From NCBI GenBank assembly GCA_937918935.1, contig CAKZSI010000008.1:186001-250000 (forward strand): a stretch of DNA of 64,000 nt, in the 5' to 3' direction. Position 1 is the stretch's first letter. Every line of letters begins with the position of its first letter. A model generated the notes under the pieces. That model searched no databases, had not been told where the DNA came from, and saw nothing but the letters and a program-made list of their open reading frames with translations. Made by a program: the position numbers and the translations under genes. Shown one piece after another: positions 1 through 9,482 of this stretch. The stretch comes from an uncultured Chloroflexales bacterium (GTDB lineage: Bacteria; Chloroflexota; Chloroflexia; Chloroflexales; Chloroflexaceae).

Positions 1-1968
1 CAAAACCTTAACCAGCCACCCTCGCCAGCGATGCGTCAGGGAGTCGTTCCACTTTATGATCGCGGGGTTCCCCTGACATCTCAGCAACGTCAACAACTGG
101 CAGAGGGTCTGGCGCAACAACCCCTCGATGAACAGTGGACCCTCTTCATCAGCAGTAACAACGTTACCGATTTGCTGCTGGAGGGTGACAGCGTCTGGGC
201 AACGACATTCGACGGCGGCCTGGTACGCTGGGACGCACGCACCGGCGCATACGTGAAACTGACTCCAGGGCACGGTCTCTATCATGAACTCTACGCCATC
301 GCGCTGGGACCTGACGGCGCCCTCTGGATAAGGGGAAGCGGCGGGCTCCAGCGCCTGGCATCAGACGGACAATGGCAGAAGGTGTGGAGACCGTGGACGG
401 AAGTGGGTGAGCGGCGGAGGGAAGCCACCGGCCGTCCGGCGGAGGTGATCTCAAATATTGTAACGGGACCGCGTGGAACCCTGTGGTTCTCGTGGAATTA
501 CGGGGTTGCGCGCCTGGAATTCACGGACGGAGACGTGAGCTTCTGGGAGGAATTCATTCCCCGAGCTGATCGAGGCACAACCCCGGACGAAGCCGTGCTG
601 ACCAATCTGACAACCAGAACCATAGCCGTAGCTCCAGATGAAGCGCTCTGGTTCGGCGGGTTGGGCGGCGCCACCCGCTTCGACTCCCGCAGCTTTAGCG
701 ACGAGAGGTGGCGGGGCTATCCGCTCCGCGAACCTGGCTTGCCAGGGTCTGGCGTGACGGCTATTGCCTTTGAGCCAGATGGCGCAGTGTGGTTCGGAAC
801 CGACGGCGGGCTGAGCCGGCTGGGAGGTGACGGACGCTGGCAGACGTTTACGAACGAGGATGGTCTGGTCACCACCCCGATCGAGGCGCTCGCCGTCGCA
901 GACGACGGGACGGTGTGGGCTGCGACGCGGGATGCCGGGGTGAGCCGGAGAAGCCCCGACGGACAGTGGTCAACCTATACGGTGCAGGATGGCCTGGCCG
1001 ACAATGAGGTGCGCGTTATTAAAATCGGGGACGATGGGAGCGTCTGGTTTGGAACGCGCGGGGGGATCAGCCGGTTGGAACCAGATGGCCGGTGGCGAAC
1101 CTATGTTACCCAGGACGTGCTGCTGAACAATCGGGTGCGGAGGGTCGCCGTCGGACCAGACGGCGCGATCTGGTTTGGCGGAGACGCTGGCACGAGCCGC
1201 ATGCTCCCTGATGGACGCGGGGAGGTGTATACGGCGCGTAACGGGCTGGCCGATGGCCGGGTGACAGACATCGCCGTCGCTCCCGATGGCGCGGTGTGGG
1301 TGGGAACTGACCGCGGGGTCAGCCGGTTCGGTCGTGACCAGCAGGTGCGCACCTATACGTTTCGCGACGGTTTGATCTCCAATGAAGTAGAGGAGATCGC
1401 CTTCGGGCCGGACGGGACGGTCTGGGTTGCTTCGACGCGCGGGCTGAGCTGGTTCGGCCCCGATGGGCAGTGGCGCACAACTGGAGATGAGGTTAACCTG
1501 TCCCTGGGACGCAGCGTTGATATCGCCGTCGGAGCGGACGGAACGGTGTGGGTCAGCACGGAAACTGGTCTGGGCCGGCTGCAAGCGGACGGGCGCTGGG
1601 AGGCGCCGACGGCTGCTAACGGCCTGCCCGAGGGGAGCTATGGTCCGATCGAGGCAGGTCCCGACGGACGATTATGGCTGGGCATTGAGGATCAACTCTT
1701 TACGTCAGGAGATCAGGGGCGCTGGCAGAAAGAACCCATGCCCTGGCCTGGCGGGTGGATCTACAATATCGTGTTGACCCGGGACGGCTCGGTGTGGGTG
1801 TCTGGCAGCACAACCGTGTATCAGTATATCGGTGAAGAGTGGAAGGAAGTAACCCTTCCCGACAGCTATCGCTTCGTCGGGCTTTACGATATCGCTGCTG
1901 AAGCGAATGGCGCTGTGTGGTTTGGGACTGAGCGCGGGGCTTTGCGCTATGATGGGTTGAAGCGTTGA
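1..1968 (+). CDS. Two-component-regulator propeller protein (5' end outside window)
   Basis: The frame is open from base 1. The first ATG (31) has no Shine-Dalgarno, so the true start probably lies upstream and the gene is 5'-partial. The product is almost entirely Reg_prop-type repeats of the form DGxVWFGTxxGxSR followed by DGxWxTYTxxDGL. About 14 are recognisable, from DSVWATT near residue 53 of the ATG-started protein to GAVWFGTERGALRY at the C terminus. Fourteen blades would fit two seven-bladed beta-propellers. In known families such propellers form the periplasmic sensor of hybrid histidine kinases, but here the protein ends right after the last blade, with no membrane segment or kinase. 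Its stop overlaps the TTG start of the next glycosyltransferase gene, implying co-transcription. A ligand-sensing or scaffold role outside the membrane is inference. Confidence 0.8.
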   Translation, partial: QNLNQPPSPAMRQGVVPLYDRGVPLTSQQRQQLAEGLAQQPLDEQWTLFISSNNVTDLLLEGDSVWATTFDGGLVRWDARTGAYVKLTPGHGLYHELYAIALGPDGALWIRGSGGLQRLASDGQWQKVWRPWTEVGERRREATGRPAEVISNIVTGPRGTLWFSWNYGVARLEFTDGDVSFWEEFIPRADRGTTPDEAVLTNLTTRTIAVAPDEALWFGGLGGATRFDSRSFSDERWRGYPLREPGLPGSGVTAIAFEPDGAVWFGTDGGLSRLGGDGRWQTFTNEDGLVTTPIEALAVADDGTVWAATRDAGVSRRSPDGQWSTYTVQDGLADNEVRVIKIGDDGSVWFGTRGGISRLEPDGRWRTYVTQDVLLNNRVRRVAVGPDGAIWFGGDAGTSRMLPDGRGEVYTARNGLADGRVTDIAVAPDGAVWVGTDRGVSRFGRDQQVRTYTFRDGLISNEVEEIAFGPDGTVWVASTRGLSWFGPDGQWRTTGDEVNLSLGRSVDIAVGADGTVWVSTETGLGRLQADGRWEAPTAANGLPEGSYGPIEAGPDGRLWLGIEDQLFTSGDQGRWQKEPMPWPGGWIYNIVLTRDGSVWVSGSTTVYQYIGEEWKEVTLPDSYRFVGLYDIAAEANGAVWFGTERGALRYDGLKR

Positions 1969-4022
1969 AACAGTCGGTCTTCTGGCAATCCGCACTGGTA
2001 GCGGCAGCGCTCTTCGGCCTGGCACTGCTGGCGCGTGTCTACCGGCTCGACGCCCAGAGCCTGTGGCTCGACGAGGGCAGTAGCTGGGCGTTGAGCCGCG
2101 CCGGCTGGGGCCACCTGCTCGGCGAGCTGCTCAACCCGACCGCGGCTTATCCGCTCTACCATCTGGTGCTGAAGGGTTGGACGGCGCTGTTCGGCGACTC
2201 CGAGGCGGCGCTGCGCCTGCCGTCGGCGCTGGCGGGGGCGCTGGCCGTGCCGCTGATCTACCTGGCGGCGGTGGAATGCGGGCGTCTCAACGGAGCAGAG
2301 GGGCACTTTACGCTCCACGGGCTGGCGGCGGCGACCATCGCTCTGGCCGCGCCCTACGCAATCTGGTACGCGCAGGAGGCCAAGGTTTACGCCCTGCTGC
2401 TCTGTTGCGCAGCAGCGATGACCTGGCTAACGCTCCGGGCCGTTCGCGCCGGGGCGCAACGCGACTGGCTGGCGCTGGGGACCATCACCCTCGGCGCGCT
2501 GTTCGTACACCGACTGGCGGTGTTGCTGGCGCCGGGGATTGGCGTGGTCGCGCTGCTGGCGCGTCCTCCGGCGCCACGGTGGCGGCCCCTGGCCTGGACA
2601 GGATTGGGGTTGGCCGCTGCCGGGCTGGTGGCGGGCATGGCCCTGGGGTTAGGCAGCGAGACCGCGGCGACGGGGGCTTACATCCCGGCGGGGCCGCTTG
2701 AGGCCCTCTGGCTCACCTTCGTGCGCTTCGCCGTGGACCGCTGGCCAGGTGACGTGCCGTGGTGGTGGCTGCTGCCCTGGCTGGCGCTGGCGGGCCGGGG
2801 CCTCGGGCGGGCCGCGCTGGATCTGCGCGGGCCGAGCCGCCAGGCGGCCGCGGCGCTGCTGGTGTTGTTCGGCGTTCCGCTGGCGCTCTTCCTGGCGCAA
2901 CTGATCTTTACGCGGATCTACGAGGCCCGTTACCTGATCATCATCTTTCCCGTCTGGGCCTTGCTGCTGGCCTATCCGCTCGCCTCCCCGGGCGCGCGCG
3001 GCGCGACGCGGGGGGCAATGCTGGCGCTCCTGACGCTGGCCATCGGCGCGGGGGGCCTGGCCCTGTTCCAGCCGGTCAAGGGGCTGTTCTCTGGCGACCC
3101 GGTAAAGGAGCAGCACCGCGAGGCGATTCGTGAACTGGCCATCCGCGTCCACCCCGATGACGCGGTGGTAGTACATCCCGGCTACCTGCGCCCGCTCTAC
3201 GACTACTACATGGGCCGCTTCCTGGCCGACCCGGCGCCCGAGCCGTTGACCTTCGGCAACTTCTGGCGCGGGCCGACGACCTATGGCCGGCGCGAGTGGG
3301 AGAAGGAGCGCCGCGAGCGGCTGACCGGCTACGCGCGCAGCTTCCTGCTGATCGCCCCCGACCACGCCCGCACCGTGGACGTGCCGCTGCCCGGCGACGA
3401 GTACGGCATGGTGGGCCTGTTCTGGGCCTACAGTCGCGAGCAGCGCACCTGGCCCTGCGGGATCTGGCGCTTCAACGGCGTGCATGTGCTCTGCCAGGAG
3501 GCGCCCGAACCGTACTTCACCGGCGCGACGCTCCAACCCGCCACAGGCAGTGGCGCGGTTTTCGGCGGCAACCTGCGGCTGCTGGGCTACACCCTCAAGG
3601 CGACCACGCCCCTGGGGCCGGGCGTGTACCGGGCCGGGGGGAACTTGCCGATCAGCCTCTTCTGGGACGTGACGGCACCTCAAAGCGCCGATTACAGCTT
3701 CTTCCTCCACCTGTGCCGCGATTGCGAGATCCCCCCCCTTGCCAGTGACGATGGGCCGCCGCTGGAGGGCTATCTGCCCACCAGCATCTGGCTGCCCGGC
3801 AAGCCCGCCCGTGACGACCGGACCATCCATCTACCCGCGGATCTGGCGCCGGGGCGCTACACCCTGCTGCTGGGCGTCTTCCGCCCCGATGATGCCACGC
3901 CCGCCGGGCGGCTCGCCGTGGCGGGCGAGCCGAACCTGGGGTCCGGGCGGCTGGTGCTGGGCACGGTGGAGATTGCGCCACCCGACGCGCCCACGGCGAC
4001 GGAGGGCGTGGCGCGGCCATGA
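1965..4022 (+). CDS. ArnT/PMT-like (GT39, GT-C fold) membrane glycosyltransferase with C-terminal beta-rich domain
   Basis: The 685-residue protein has a dozen or so hydrophobic segments through about residue 380. The acidic loop motif LWLDEGSS (Asp36-Glu37) after the first membrane helix is where GT-C/GT39 enzymes carry the catalytic acid. The family transfers sugars from polyprenyl-phosphate donors to lipid or protein acceptors on the outer face of the membrane. The last 180 residues are soluble and beta-rich (GGNLRLLGYTL, SLFWDV), a tail common in Chloroflexia homologues. TTG start at 1965 is chosen because it overlaps the upstream stop (TTGA); the downstream stop overlaps the next ATG (ATGA). 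Donor and acceptor cannot be told from sequence. Confidence 0.8.
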   Translation: MKQSVFWQSALVAAALFGLALLARVYRLDAQSLWLDEGSSWALSRAGWGHLLGELLNPTAAYPLYHLVLKGWTALFGDSEAALRLPSALAGALAVPLIYLAAVECGRLNGAEGHFTLHGLAAATIALAAPYAIWYAQEAKVYALLLCCAAAMTWLTLRAVRAGAQRDWLALGTITLGALFVHRLAVLLAPGIGVVALLARPPAPRWRPLAWTGLGLAAAGLVAGMALGLGSETAATGAYIPAGPLEALWLTFVRFAVDRWPGDVPWWWLLPWLALAGRGLGRAALDLRGPSRQAAAALLVLFGVPLALFLAQLIFTRIYEARYLIIIFPVWALLLAYPLASPGARGATRGAMLALLTLAIGAGGLALFQPVKGLFSGDPVKEQHREAIRELAIRVHPDDAVVVHPGYLRPLYDYYMGRFLADPAPEPLTFGNFWRGPTTYGRREWEKERRERLTGYARSFLLIAPDHARTVDVPLPGDEYGMVGLFWAYSREQRTWPCGIWRFNGVHVLCQEAPEPYFTGATLQPATGSGAVFGGNLRLLGYTLKATTPLGPGVYRAGGNLPISLFWDVTAPQSADYSFFLHLCRDCEIPPLASDDGPPLEGYLPTSIWLPGKPARDDRTIHLPADLAPGRYTLLLGVFRPDDATPAGRLAVAGEPNLGSGRLVLGTVEIAPPDAPTATEGVARP

Positions 4023-6427
4023 GCGCGCGGATCGGGGCAACACTACGAACCCACTGGCCATTGCTCCTTGCCCTGGGGGTGGGGCTGGCGCTGCGGCTGG
4101 TGCTGTGGGGCCGCCTGCCCCGCGCGGGCTTCATCAGCGATGAGGCAGAGTACCTCGCCGCGGCCGACTGGCTGGCCCTGGGGCGCGGGTTTGCCTGGCA
4201 CACACAGTTCTTCTGGACGCGCGCCCCGCTGTACCCGCTCTTTCTCGCCGCGCACATCCTCGCCTTCGGGCGCGAACCGGGGCCGATCGTCGCGACGCAG
4301 ACGCTCCTCAGCCTGCTCAACATCGGGTTGATCTATGCCCTGGGGCTGCGGATCAGCGATACGCGGCGGGCGGCGGGTCTCGCCGCCCTGGGGATGGCGC
4401 TCTACCTGCCCTTCGCCGCCTTCACCCAGTTCCTGCTGACCGAGACCCTGTTCATCACCCTGCTCCTGGCGGCTTTGCTGGCCGTGGGAGTGTGGATCAG
4501 ACACGGACATGCCAGAGTGCCGAACACCTGGTCCGCGGCGGCCTGGGCCGGGGCGGCGGGGGTCATGCTTGGTCTGGCGACGTTGACGCGGGGTCTTACA
4601 GCGGGCTTCGTACCCCTGGTGGCAGGTTGGATGTTCTGGGCGGGAGGGCGCGGCTGGCGGGCGATGGGACACGCCGCGGCGCTGGGGCTGGCGTGCCTCG
4701 CGGTGGTGCTGCCCTGGAGCTTCTATGCCAGCCGGGCCTACGGCGGCCCGATCCTGGTTGATACCACGGGGGCCTACAATCTGCTCCTCGGCGTGCGCAC
4801 GGCCTTCGACGGCGGGCGCGACTCCACGCCGGTGCGTAACTTCGTCCTGGCGCTCCTGCCCATCCCCGGGCGCAGCCAGGCGGAGCGGCTGGCGCTACTG
4901 GAGCCGCGCCGCTCCGCAGATGGCAGCGTGCAACGGGCCGGCTCCTGCCTGTACGCTGCTGGCGATCCGCGCCTGATGGCGGCCCTGGAACGCCCGCCGG
5001 AGCACCTGACCCAGGCCGAGCGCCAGAGCCTGATGGGCGCCGAGGCTGGCTGCCTGCTGCGCGCCCGGCCCCTGGCCTTCGCGCGGAAGAGTCTGCTCGA
5101 ATTCGTCGATCTCTTCCGCATCAACTATACCGGCGACGAACGGCTGACCCGCGGCTTCGCCCTGGGCCTCCTGCCGCCCTGGTATACCCTGAGTCTGCTA
5201 CTGCTGGACGACACGCTCTATGTCCTGGCGCTGCCCCTGGCCGCGCTGGGATGGGCGGTGCAGCGAACCCGGGCGAGCAGCGCGGGGAAGAATACACCGG
5301 ACGGAACGACAACCGCCATCGCGTTGAGCGGTGTGATCGGCCTCTGGCTGGTGTACAATCTGGCCACCGCGCCGTTGCTCTTCGCTATCAACCGCTTTCG
5401 GACGCCGTTAATGCCCTTCGTGCTGTTGTTGGCCGCGGCGGCGCTGGCCGCCGGGCCGGGGTTGCGGGCCACGCTACGGAGCGGCTATGGTGTGGCCTGT
5501 GCCCTGCTGGGCGGGTTGCTGCTGCTGGTGGCGGCGGCGCCCTATGCCTATCTGGAACCGCGGGCGCCCGGCGCCGCTTCGACCTGGGCTTCCTACCTCG
5601 GCCCCTACCCCTCCAGCCTGTCCAGCAGCCGGATCGCGCTCCAGACGCGCCCGGGTTACCTCGCCGAGCAGCGGCTGGCCGCGGCACTGGGCGCGGGCGA
5701 CGCTCCGGCAGTCCGCGCCGCCCTGAGCGACCCGCGTCTGCCGGCCTACAGCGCCGCGGTAGGCGCGCCGCTGCTCGCCGGGCTGGAAGGGCGTCCCGCG
5801 GAGGGGTTGGAGCGGCTGGCCCGCGGTCCGGTACGGCCCCTTGAGCCCTGGCAGACAGCGGTGGTCGCGGGCGAGTTGTTGCGCCAGATGGGGGAGATCG
5901 AGGCCGCCCGACGCGAGTTCGGCCCCGAACTGGTAGACAGCCAGAACCCCGTGCTGTGGGCCTGGACCTGGTTGTACCCGCCGCGACTGCCGGACGACCA
6001 GCTGGCCGTGGCCGACGACAACGATCTGGGTTACCTGCGAGGCTTTTACCTGGGGGGGTACGAACCCGCACTCGAGGCAACGGTGCGCTGGGCCAGTGGC
6101 ACGTCGGCGCTGCGCTTCCCCAGGGCAGGTATTGGCGCGCCCCGGCAACTCTGCCTGCGCCTGGGGGGCGCCTGGCCCGAGGATCTGCCCCTGCCAACGG
6201 TTGAGGCGTATCTGGACGGGGCGGCCCTGGGCGCGATCATCCTTGCCCGGGACCTGCGAGTCGTTTGTCTGGATCTGCCGGCGCGCCCTCCCGGGGCGAC
6301 CTACGTGGTGGAGTTGCGCGCCCAGAGTTTCGTGCCCGGCGCGCTCGACCTGATCGCGCAGCAGGGGCCGCAGGAGGGCCAGTTGCGCCTGCTGGCCTAT
6401 CAACTTGACTGGGCCGAGGTGAGGTAG
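4019..6427 (+). CDS. GT39-family membrane glycosyltransferase
   Basis: The 802-residue multi-spanning protein starts at an ATG overlapping the previous stop by 4 bases. The GT-C signature is the DEAEY motif at residues 41-45 in the first extracytoplasmic loop, followed by RAPLYPLFLA and LLTETLF, which also occur in the next gene and in the gene at 55923-58127. Roughly residues 1-510 are membrane helices. The rest is an extracytoplasmic helical and beta-rich tail that ends in LDWAEVR. A polyprenyl-phosphate-sugar-dependent transferase role follows from the family. Specificity is unknown. Confidence 0.78.
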   Translation: MSARIGATLRTHWPLLLALGVGLALRLVLWGRLPRAGFISDEAEYLAAADWLALGRGFAWHTQFFWTRAPLYPLFLAAHILAFGREPGPIVATQTLLSLLNIGLIYALGLRISDTRRAAGLAALGMALYLPFAAFTQFLLTETLFITLLLAALLAVGVWIRHGHARVPNTWSAAAWAGAAGVMLGLATLTRGLTAGFVPLVAGWMFWAGGRGWRAMGHAAALGLACLAVVLPWSFYASRAYGGPILVDTTGAYNLLLGVRTAFDGGRDSTPVRNFVLALLPIPGRSQAERLALLEPRRSADGSVQRAGSCLYAAGDPRLMAALERPPEHLTQAERQSLMGAEAGCLLRARPLAFARKSLLEFVDLFRINYTGDERLTRGFALGLLPPWYTLSLLLLDDTLYVLALPLAALGWAVQRTRASSAGKNTPDGTTTAIALSGVIGLWLVYNLATAPLLFAINRFRTPLMPFVLLLAAAALAAGPGLRATLRSGYGVACALLGGLLLLVAAAPYAYLEPRAPGAASTWASYLGPYPSSLSSSRIALQTRPGYLAEQRLAAALGAGDAPAVRAALSDPRLPAYSAAVGAPLLAGLEGRPAEGLERLARGPVRPLEPWQTAVVAGELLRQMGEIEAARREFGPELVDSQNPVLWAWTWLYPPRLPDDQLAVADDNDLGYLRGFYLGGYEPALEATVRWASGTSALRFPRAGIGAPRQLCLRLGGAWPEDLPLPTVEAYLDGAALGAIILARDLRVVCLDLPARPPGATYVVELRAQSFVPGALDLIAQQGPQEGQLRLLAYQLDWAEVR

Positions 6428-6432
6428 CGATC

Positions 6433-8658
6433 ATGAACCAGGCCCGGCGTCTATCATCTGACATTCTGCTGCTGGCGCTGATCACTCTAGCGGGGATCGG
6501 GCTGCGCCTGCTGGTGTGGCGCTGGCGCGAGTTTCAGCCCCTCGGTGGCGACGAGCAGGAGTATTTCAACGCGGCACTGATCCTGCTGCGCGAATGGCGC
6601 TACCAGGAACTGCTGTTCATGCGTCCGCCCCTCTACCCTCTCTTCCTGGCCGCCAGCATCGTGCTGGTGGACTCGCTGGTGCAGCACCTTCGGCTGGTGC
6701 AGGTCCTGGTGAGTACCGCGACCATTCCGCTGGTCCACCTGCTGAGCCGGGAAGTGGCCCTGGCCCTCGGCCGGCCATCCACACCGGCGCAGCGGGCGGG
6801 ATTGGCAGCGGCGCTGCTGGCGGCGTTGAGCTACACCCTGTCGGCCAACGCCACGGAACTACTTGCCGAGACGCTGTTTCTTTTCGCTCTGACCACGAGC
6901 TTCTGGCTGCTGGTACGGGCGGGCCGCCACGGCGCGGCATGGCGCGCTGGCGTGGCAGGGATGGCGGTGGGCCTCGCCAGTCTGGTGCGCTCGATGGCCC
7001 TGCCGCTGCTGCCCCTGGGGGGCCTCTGGCTGCTGGTCGGGCGGGGCGGGCGGGCCTGGCGCCGGGCAGTCGCGTTCGCACTGGCGGGTTTTCTGGTCAT
7101 TCTGCCCTGGACCTTCCGCAACTACCTGGTCTACGGCGGCCTGATCCTGATTGACACTACCGGCGCGGAGAACCTGTGGCTGGATAATGACCCGGCCGGG
7201 CGGGAGGCGGTCAAGGCGCAACTGTTCGCCCTGGGGGAGGACCGGCTGGCGCGGCAGCAACTCGCCGCGGGCGAGGGCTGGGCGGCGATCCGCGACGATC
7301 CGGCGCGTTTCGCGGCAAAGGCCCGGGGCGAATTGCTGCGGTTCTTCGCCCTGGAGCATATCGATGACATGCACATCCGCCCGCAGATCTGGGTGCAGCC
7401 GGCGGATGTATGGCTGCGCCTGATCCTCGGCGATGGGCTGTGGCTGCTGCTGGCCCTGGCCGGCAGCTACGGGCTGGCGCGGGGGATGCTGCCGCAACCG
7501 GGGGCAGGCGAGGGGTGGCGCGCGGCGCTGCGTTCTCCGCCGTGGCTGCTCACGCCGTGGGCGCTGTATGTCGTTCTGACCACCCTGGTGTTTCACGTGG
7601 AACTGCGCTACCGTCTGCCCCTGTATCCGGCCCTGTTGCCCTTCGCCGGGCTGACACTGACGGGCCAGGGGGCGCGATCCGCGGCCCGGCAAGCTCCCCA
7701 TCCCGGCGCCTCCCGCCCTGCCGCGCCTCAGGCGCCCGGCGCCGCGCCGGGGGCAACCAGCACGCCCGTCCAGACGGTGGCCGGCCAGAGGACGAACGGC
7801 GCGCGCCCGTCCATGCACGGCTATATGGCCCTGCTGGCGCCGTTTGCCGTGCTGACCCTGACGCTCCTCCATGTGAACTACGTGGCCCTGGGCTGGCAAT
7901 TGGGGGCGAAGCACTGGAACCTGGCGCGCGCCGAGGCCGCCCTGGAGCGGGGCGACGCGGCGGCGGCGCGGCGCGCCGCCGAGGCCGCCCTGGAGCACGA
8001 CGAAGGCTCGGCCCTGGCGCGCATCGCCCTGGCACGCGCCGAGCTGCTGAGCGGCGATCTGCGCGCGGGCCTGGCGCATCTTGACGACGCGGTGACGGTA
8101 ATGCCGGACCATCCACAGGCGCGGGTGCTGCGGGGCGACGTGCGCCGGGCGCTCGGCGACACGGCCAGCGCGCGCACCGACCTGGCCTACGAAACCGCCT
8201 CGCTCCAGGATCTCCAGCGCTGGCTCTGGGAACGGAGCGTCACGCCGCCACCGGCGCAACTGCCCCTCGGCGATGGGCTGGATCTCGCCTTCATCGCCGG
8301 GTTCCACGGGCTTCGTCCTGGCGAAGAAGGGTTTCGCTGGACCACCGGCGCGGCGCGGGTGCGACTGCGTCACCTGGAGGGTGCGCGAAAGCTGCGCCTG
8401 CGCCTGACCTCGGGCCGGCCCGCAGGCGCCGCCCCGGTGACGGTGACGCTGTGGGCAGGTTCAACCCTGGCGGGCCGGGCCGAGATTGGCCCGGAGTGGT
8501 CCGAGCACACCTTTACCCTGCCGGCGGCGACCGGGATAGGCAACGAGCTAGTGCTGGAACTCCGCGCGCCGACGTTCACACCCCGGGAGTTTGACCCGGC
8601 CAGCCCGGACGGGCGGCGCCTGGGGGTGAAGCTAGCAGTAGTCGAGATGGTAAGGTAA
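6433..8658 (+). CDS. GT39-family membrane glycosyltransferase with TPR-like tail
   Basis: This 741-residue paralogue of the preceding gene begins five bases after its stop. It keeps the loop motif DEQEY (Asp40-Glu41), RPPLYPLFLAA and LLAETLFLF. A low-complexity Pro/Ala-rich cytoplasmic or linker stretch lies near residues 415-455. After the last membrane helices (about 460-480) comes an alpha-helical TPR-like region (ALERGDAAAARRAAEAALEH, then a second helix pair) and a short beta-rich end. The three tandem GT39 genes probably act on one envelope glycan or glycolipid, which is inference from the operon. Confidence 0.78.
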   Translation: MNQARRLSSDILLLALITLAGIGLRLLVWRWREFQPLGGDEQEYFNAALILLREWRYQELLFMRPPLYPLFLAASIVLVDSLVQHLRLVQVLVSTATIPLVHLLSREVALALGRPSTPAQRAGLAAALLAALSYTLSANATELLAETLFLFALTTSFWLLVRAGRHGAAWRAGVAGMAVGLASLVRSMALPLLPLGGLWLLVGRGGRAWRRAVAFALAGFLVILPWTFRNYLVYGGLILIDTTGAENLWLDNDPAGREAVKAQLFALGEDRLARQQLAAGEGWAAIRDDPARFAAKARGELLRFFALEHIDDMHIRPQIWVQPADVWLRLILGDGLWLLLALAGSYGLARGMLPQPGAGEGWRAALRSPPWLLTPWALYVVLTTLVFHVELRYRLPLYPALLPFAGLTLTGQGARSAARQAPHPGASRPAAPQAPGAAPGATSTPVQTVAGQRTNGARPSMHGYMALLAPFAVLTLTLLHVNYVALGWQLGAKHWNLARAEAALERGDAAAARRAAEAALEHDEGSALARIALARAELLSGDLRAGLAHLDDAVTVMPDHPQARVLRGDVRRALGDTASARTDLAYETASLQDLQRWLWERSVTPPPAQLPLGDGLDLAFIAGFHGLRPGEEGFRWTTGAARVRLRHLEGARKLRLRLTSGRPAGAAPVTVTLWAGSTLAGRAEIGPEWSEHTFTLPAATGIGNELVLELRAPTFTPREFDPASPDGRRLGVKLAVVEMVR

Positions 8659-8668
8659 GGAACAGTGT

Positions 8669-9427
8669 ATGAACACAACACCGAAGGAGCAGGCTCACGC
8701 CCTGATCGCTCAGGGGCGCGCGATGTTGGAGCAGGGCGACCTGGCCCGGGCGACCGACCTGTTAAACCAGGCAGTGCGTCTCTACTGGTCCGCGGGTGAA
8801 CACTACGCTGCCGCGGCACAGATCGGCAACTATGGCTGGGCCTTGCGCCGCAAAGGTCGCCCGGACCTGGCGCGCCCCTACCTGGAGCAGGCCGCCGCCC
8901 TGTTTGAGCAACTCGGTCTGATGGACTTCGCCGAGCGCCACCGCTTCGCCGCCGAGGACGTTAATCCCGGGGTCACCGAGGAGTTACTGGCCAGCCTTCC
9001 GCCCGCGGTACGCGGGGCGCTTGAACGGGGCGACGGCGCGGGCCTGCAAGTGGCCCTCGACGCCCTGCCGCTGATCGAGCGTAACCTGGCGCTTGAGCGG
9101 CTCACTGACGCCGGCGTGATTGCCCCGCTGGACGGCGAGGACGCCGACGGTCGCGACGAGGCGCTGCGGCAGTTCGAGCCGCTGCTCCAGGGCATCGCCG
9201 CAGTGGCCCGCGGCAACGTTGGCGAACGGGCCGAGGTGGAACAGGCGCTGGGCGACATCGAGCGCAAAGGCTGGCGCCTGCGTCGGGCCGCAGAACAGAT
9301 CTGGGCCGGCGAACGGCGCCTGGAACAGCTTACCCGGGAACTGGACAACCTGGATCGCGCCCTGGTGGAGCGCATCCTCGCCATCCTCGATGAGAGCCAG
9401 GGGACGCCGCCACACCCTTCGGAGTGA
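8669..9427 (+). CDS. TPR-repeat protein
   Basis: A 252-residue soluble protein that starts 10 bases after the glycosyltransferase operon, with a purine-rich ribosome site (AAGGAA). Residues 1-80 hold two to three tetratricopeptide-like helix pairs (AQGRAMLEQGDLARATDLLNQAV). The remainder is helical and charged, with a coiled-coil-like segment near residues 205-245. There is no signal peptide, so it is probably cytoplasmic. TPR proteins serve as scaffolds; a partner cannot be named. It closes the plus-strand operon and is followed by a palindrome shared with the convergent hydrolase gene. Confidence 0.7.
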   Translation: MNTTPKEQAHALIAQGRAMLEQGDLARATDLLNQAVRLYWSAGEHYAAAAQIGNYGWALRRKGRPDLARPYLEQAAALFEQLGLMDFAERHRFAAEDVNPGVTEELLASLPPAVRGALERGDGAGLQVALDALPLIERNLALERLTDAGVIAPLDGEDADGRDEALRQFEPLLQGIAAVARGNVGERAEVEQALGDIERKGWRLRRAAEQIWAGERRLEQLTRELDNLDRALVERILAILDESQGTPPHPSE

Positions 9428-9443
9428 CAGAGGAACTTTTTCC

Positions 9444-9462
9444 GGGAGGGCTTCGCCCTCCC
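9444..9462. terminator. Hairpin between convergent genes (palindrome family B)
   Basis: GGGAGGGC, loop TTC, GCCCTCCC: an 8-bp perfect stem between the convergent TPR and hydrolase genes. It lacks a T-tract on the plus strand, so a bidirectional terminator or mRNA-end-protecting role is inferred from position only. The same design recurs many times in this window. Confidence 0.55.
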
Positions 9463-9482
9463 ATCGCGCACATGGCGCGAGT

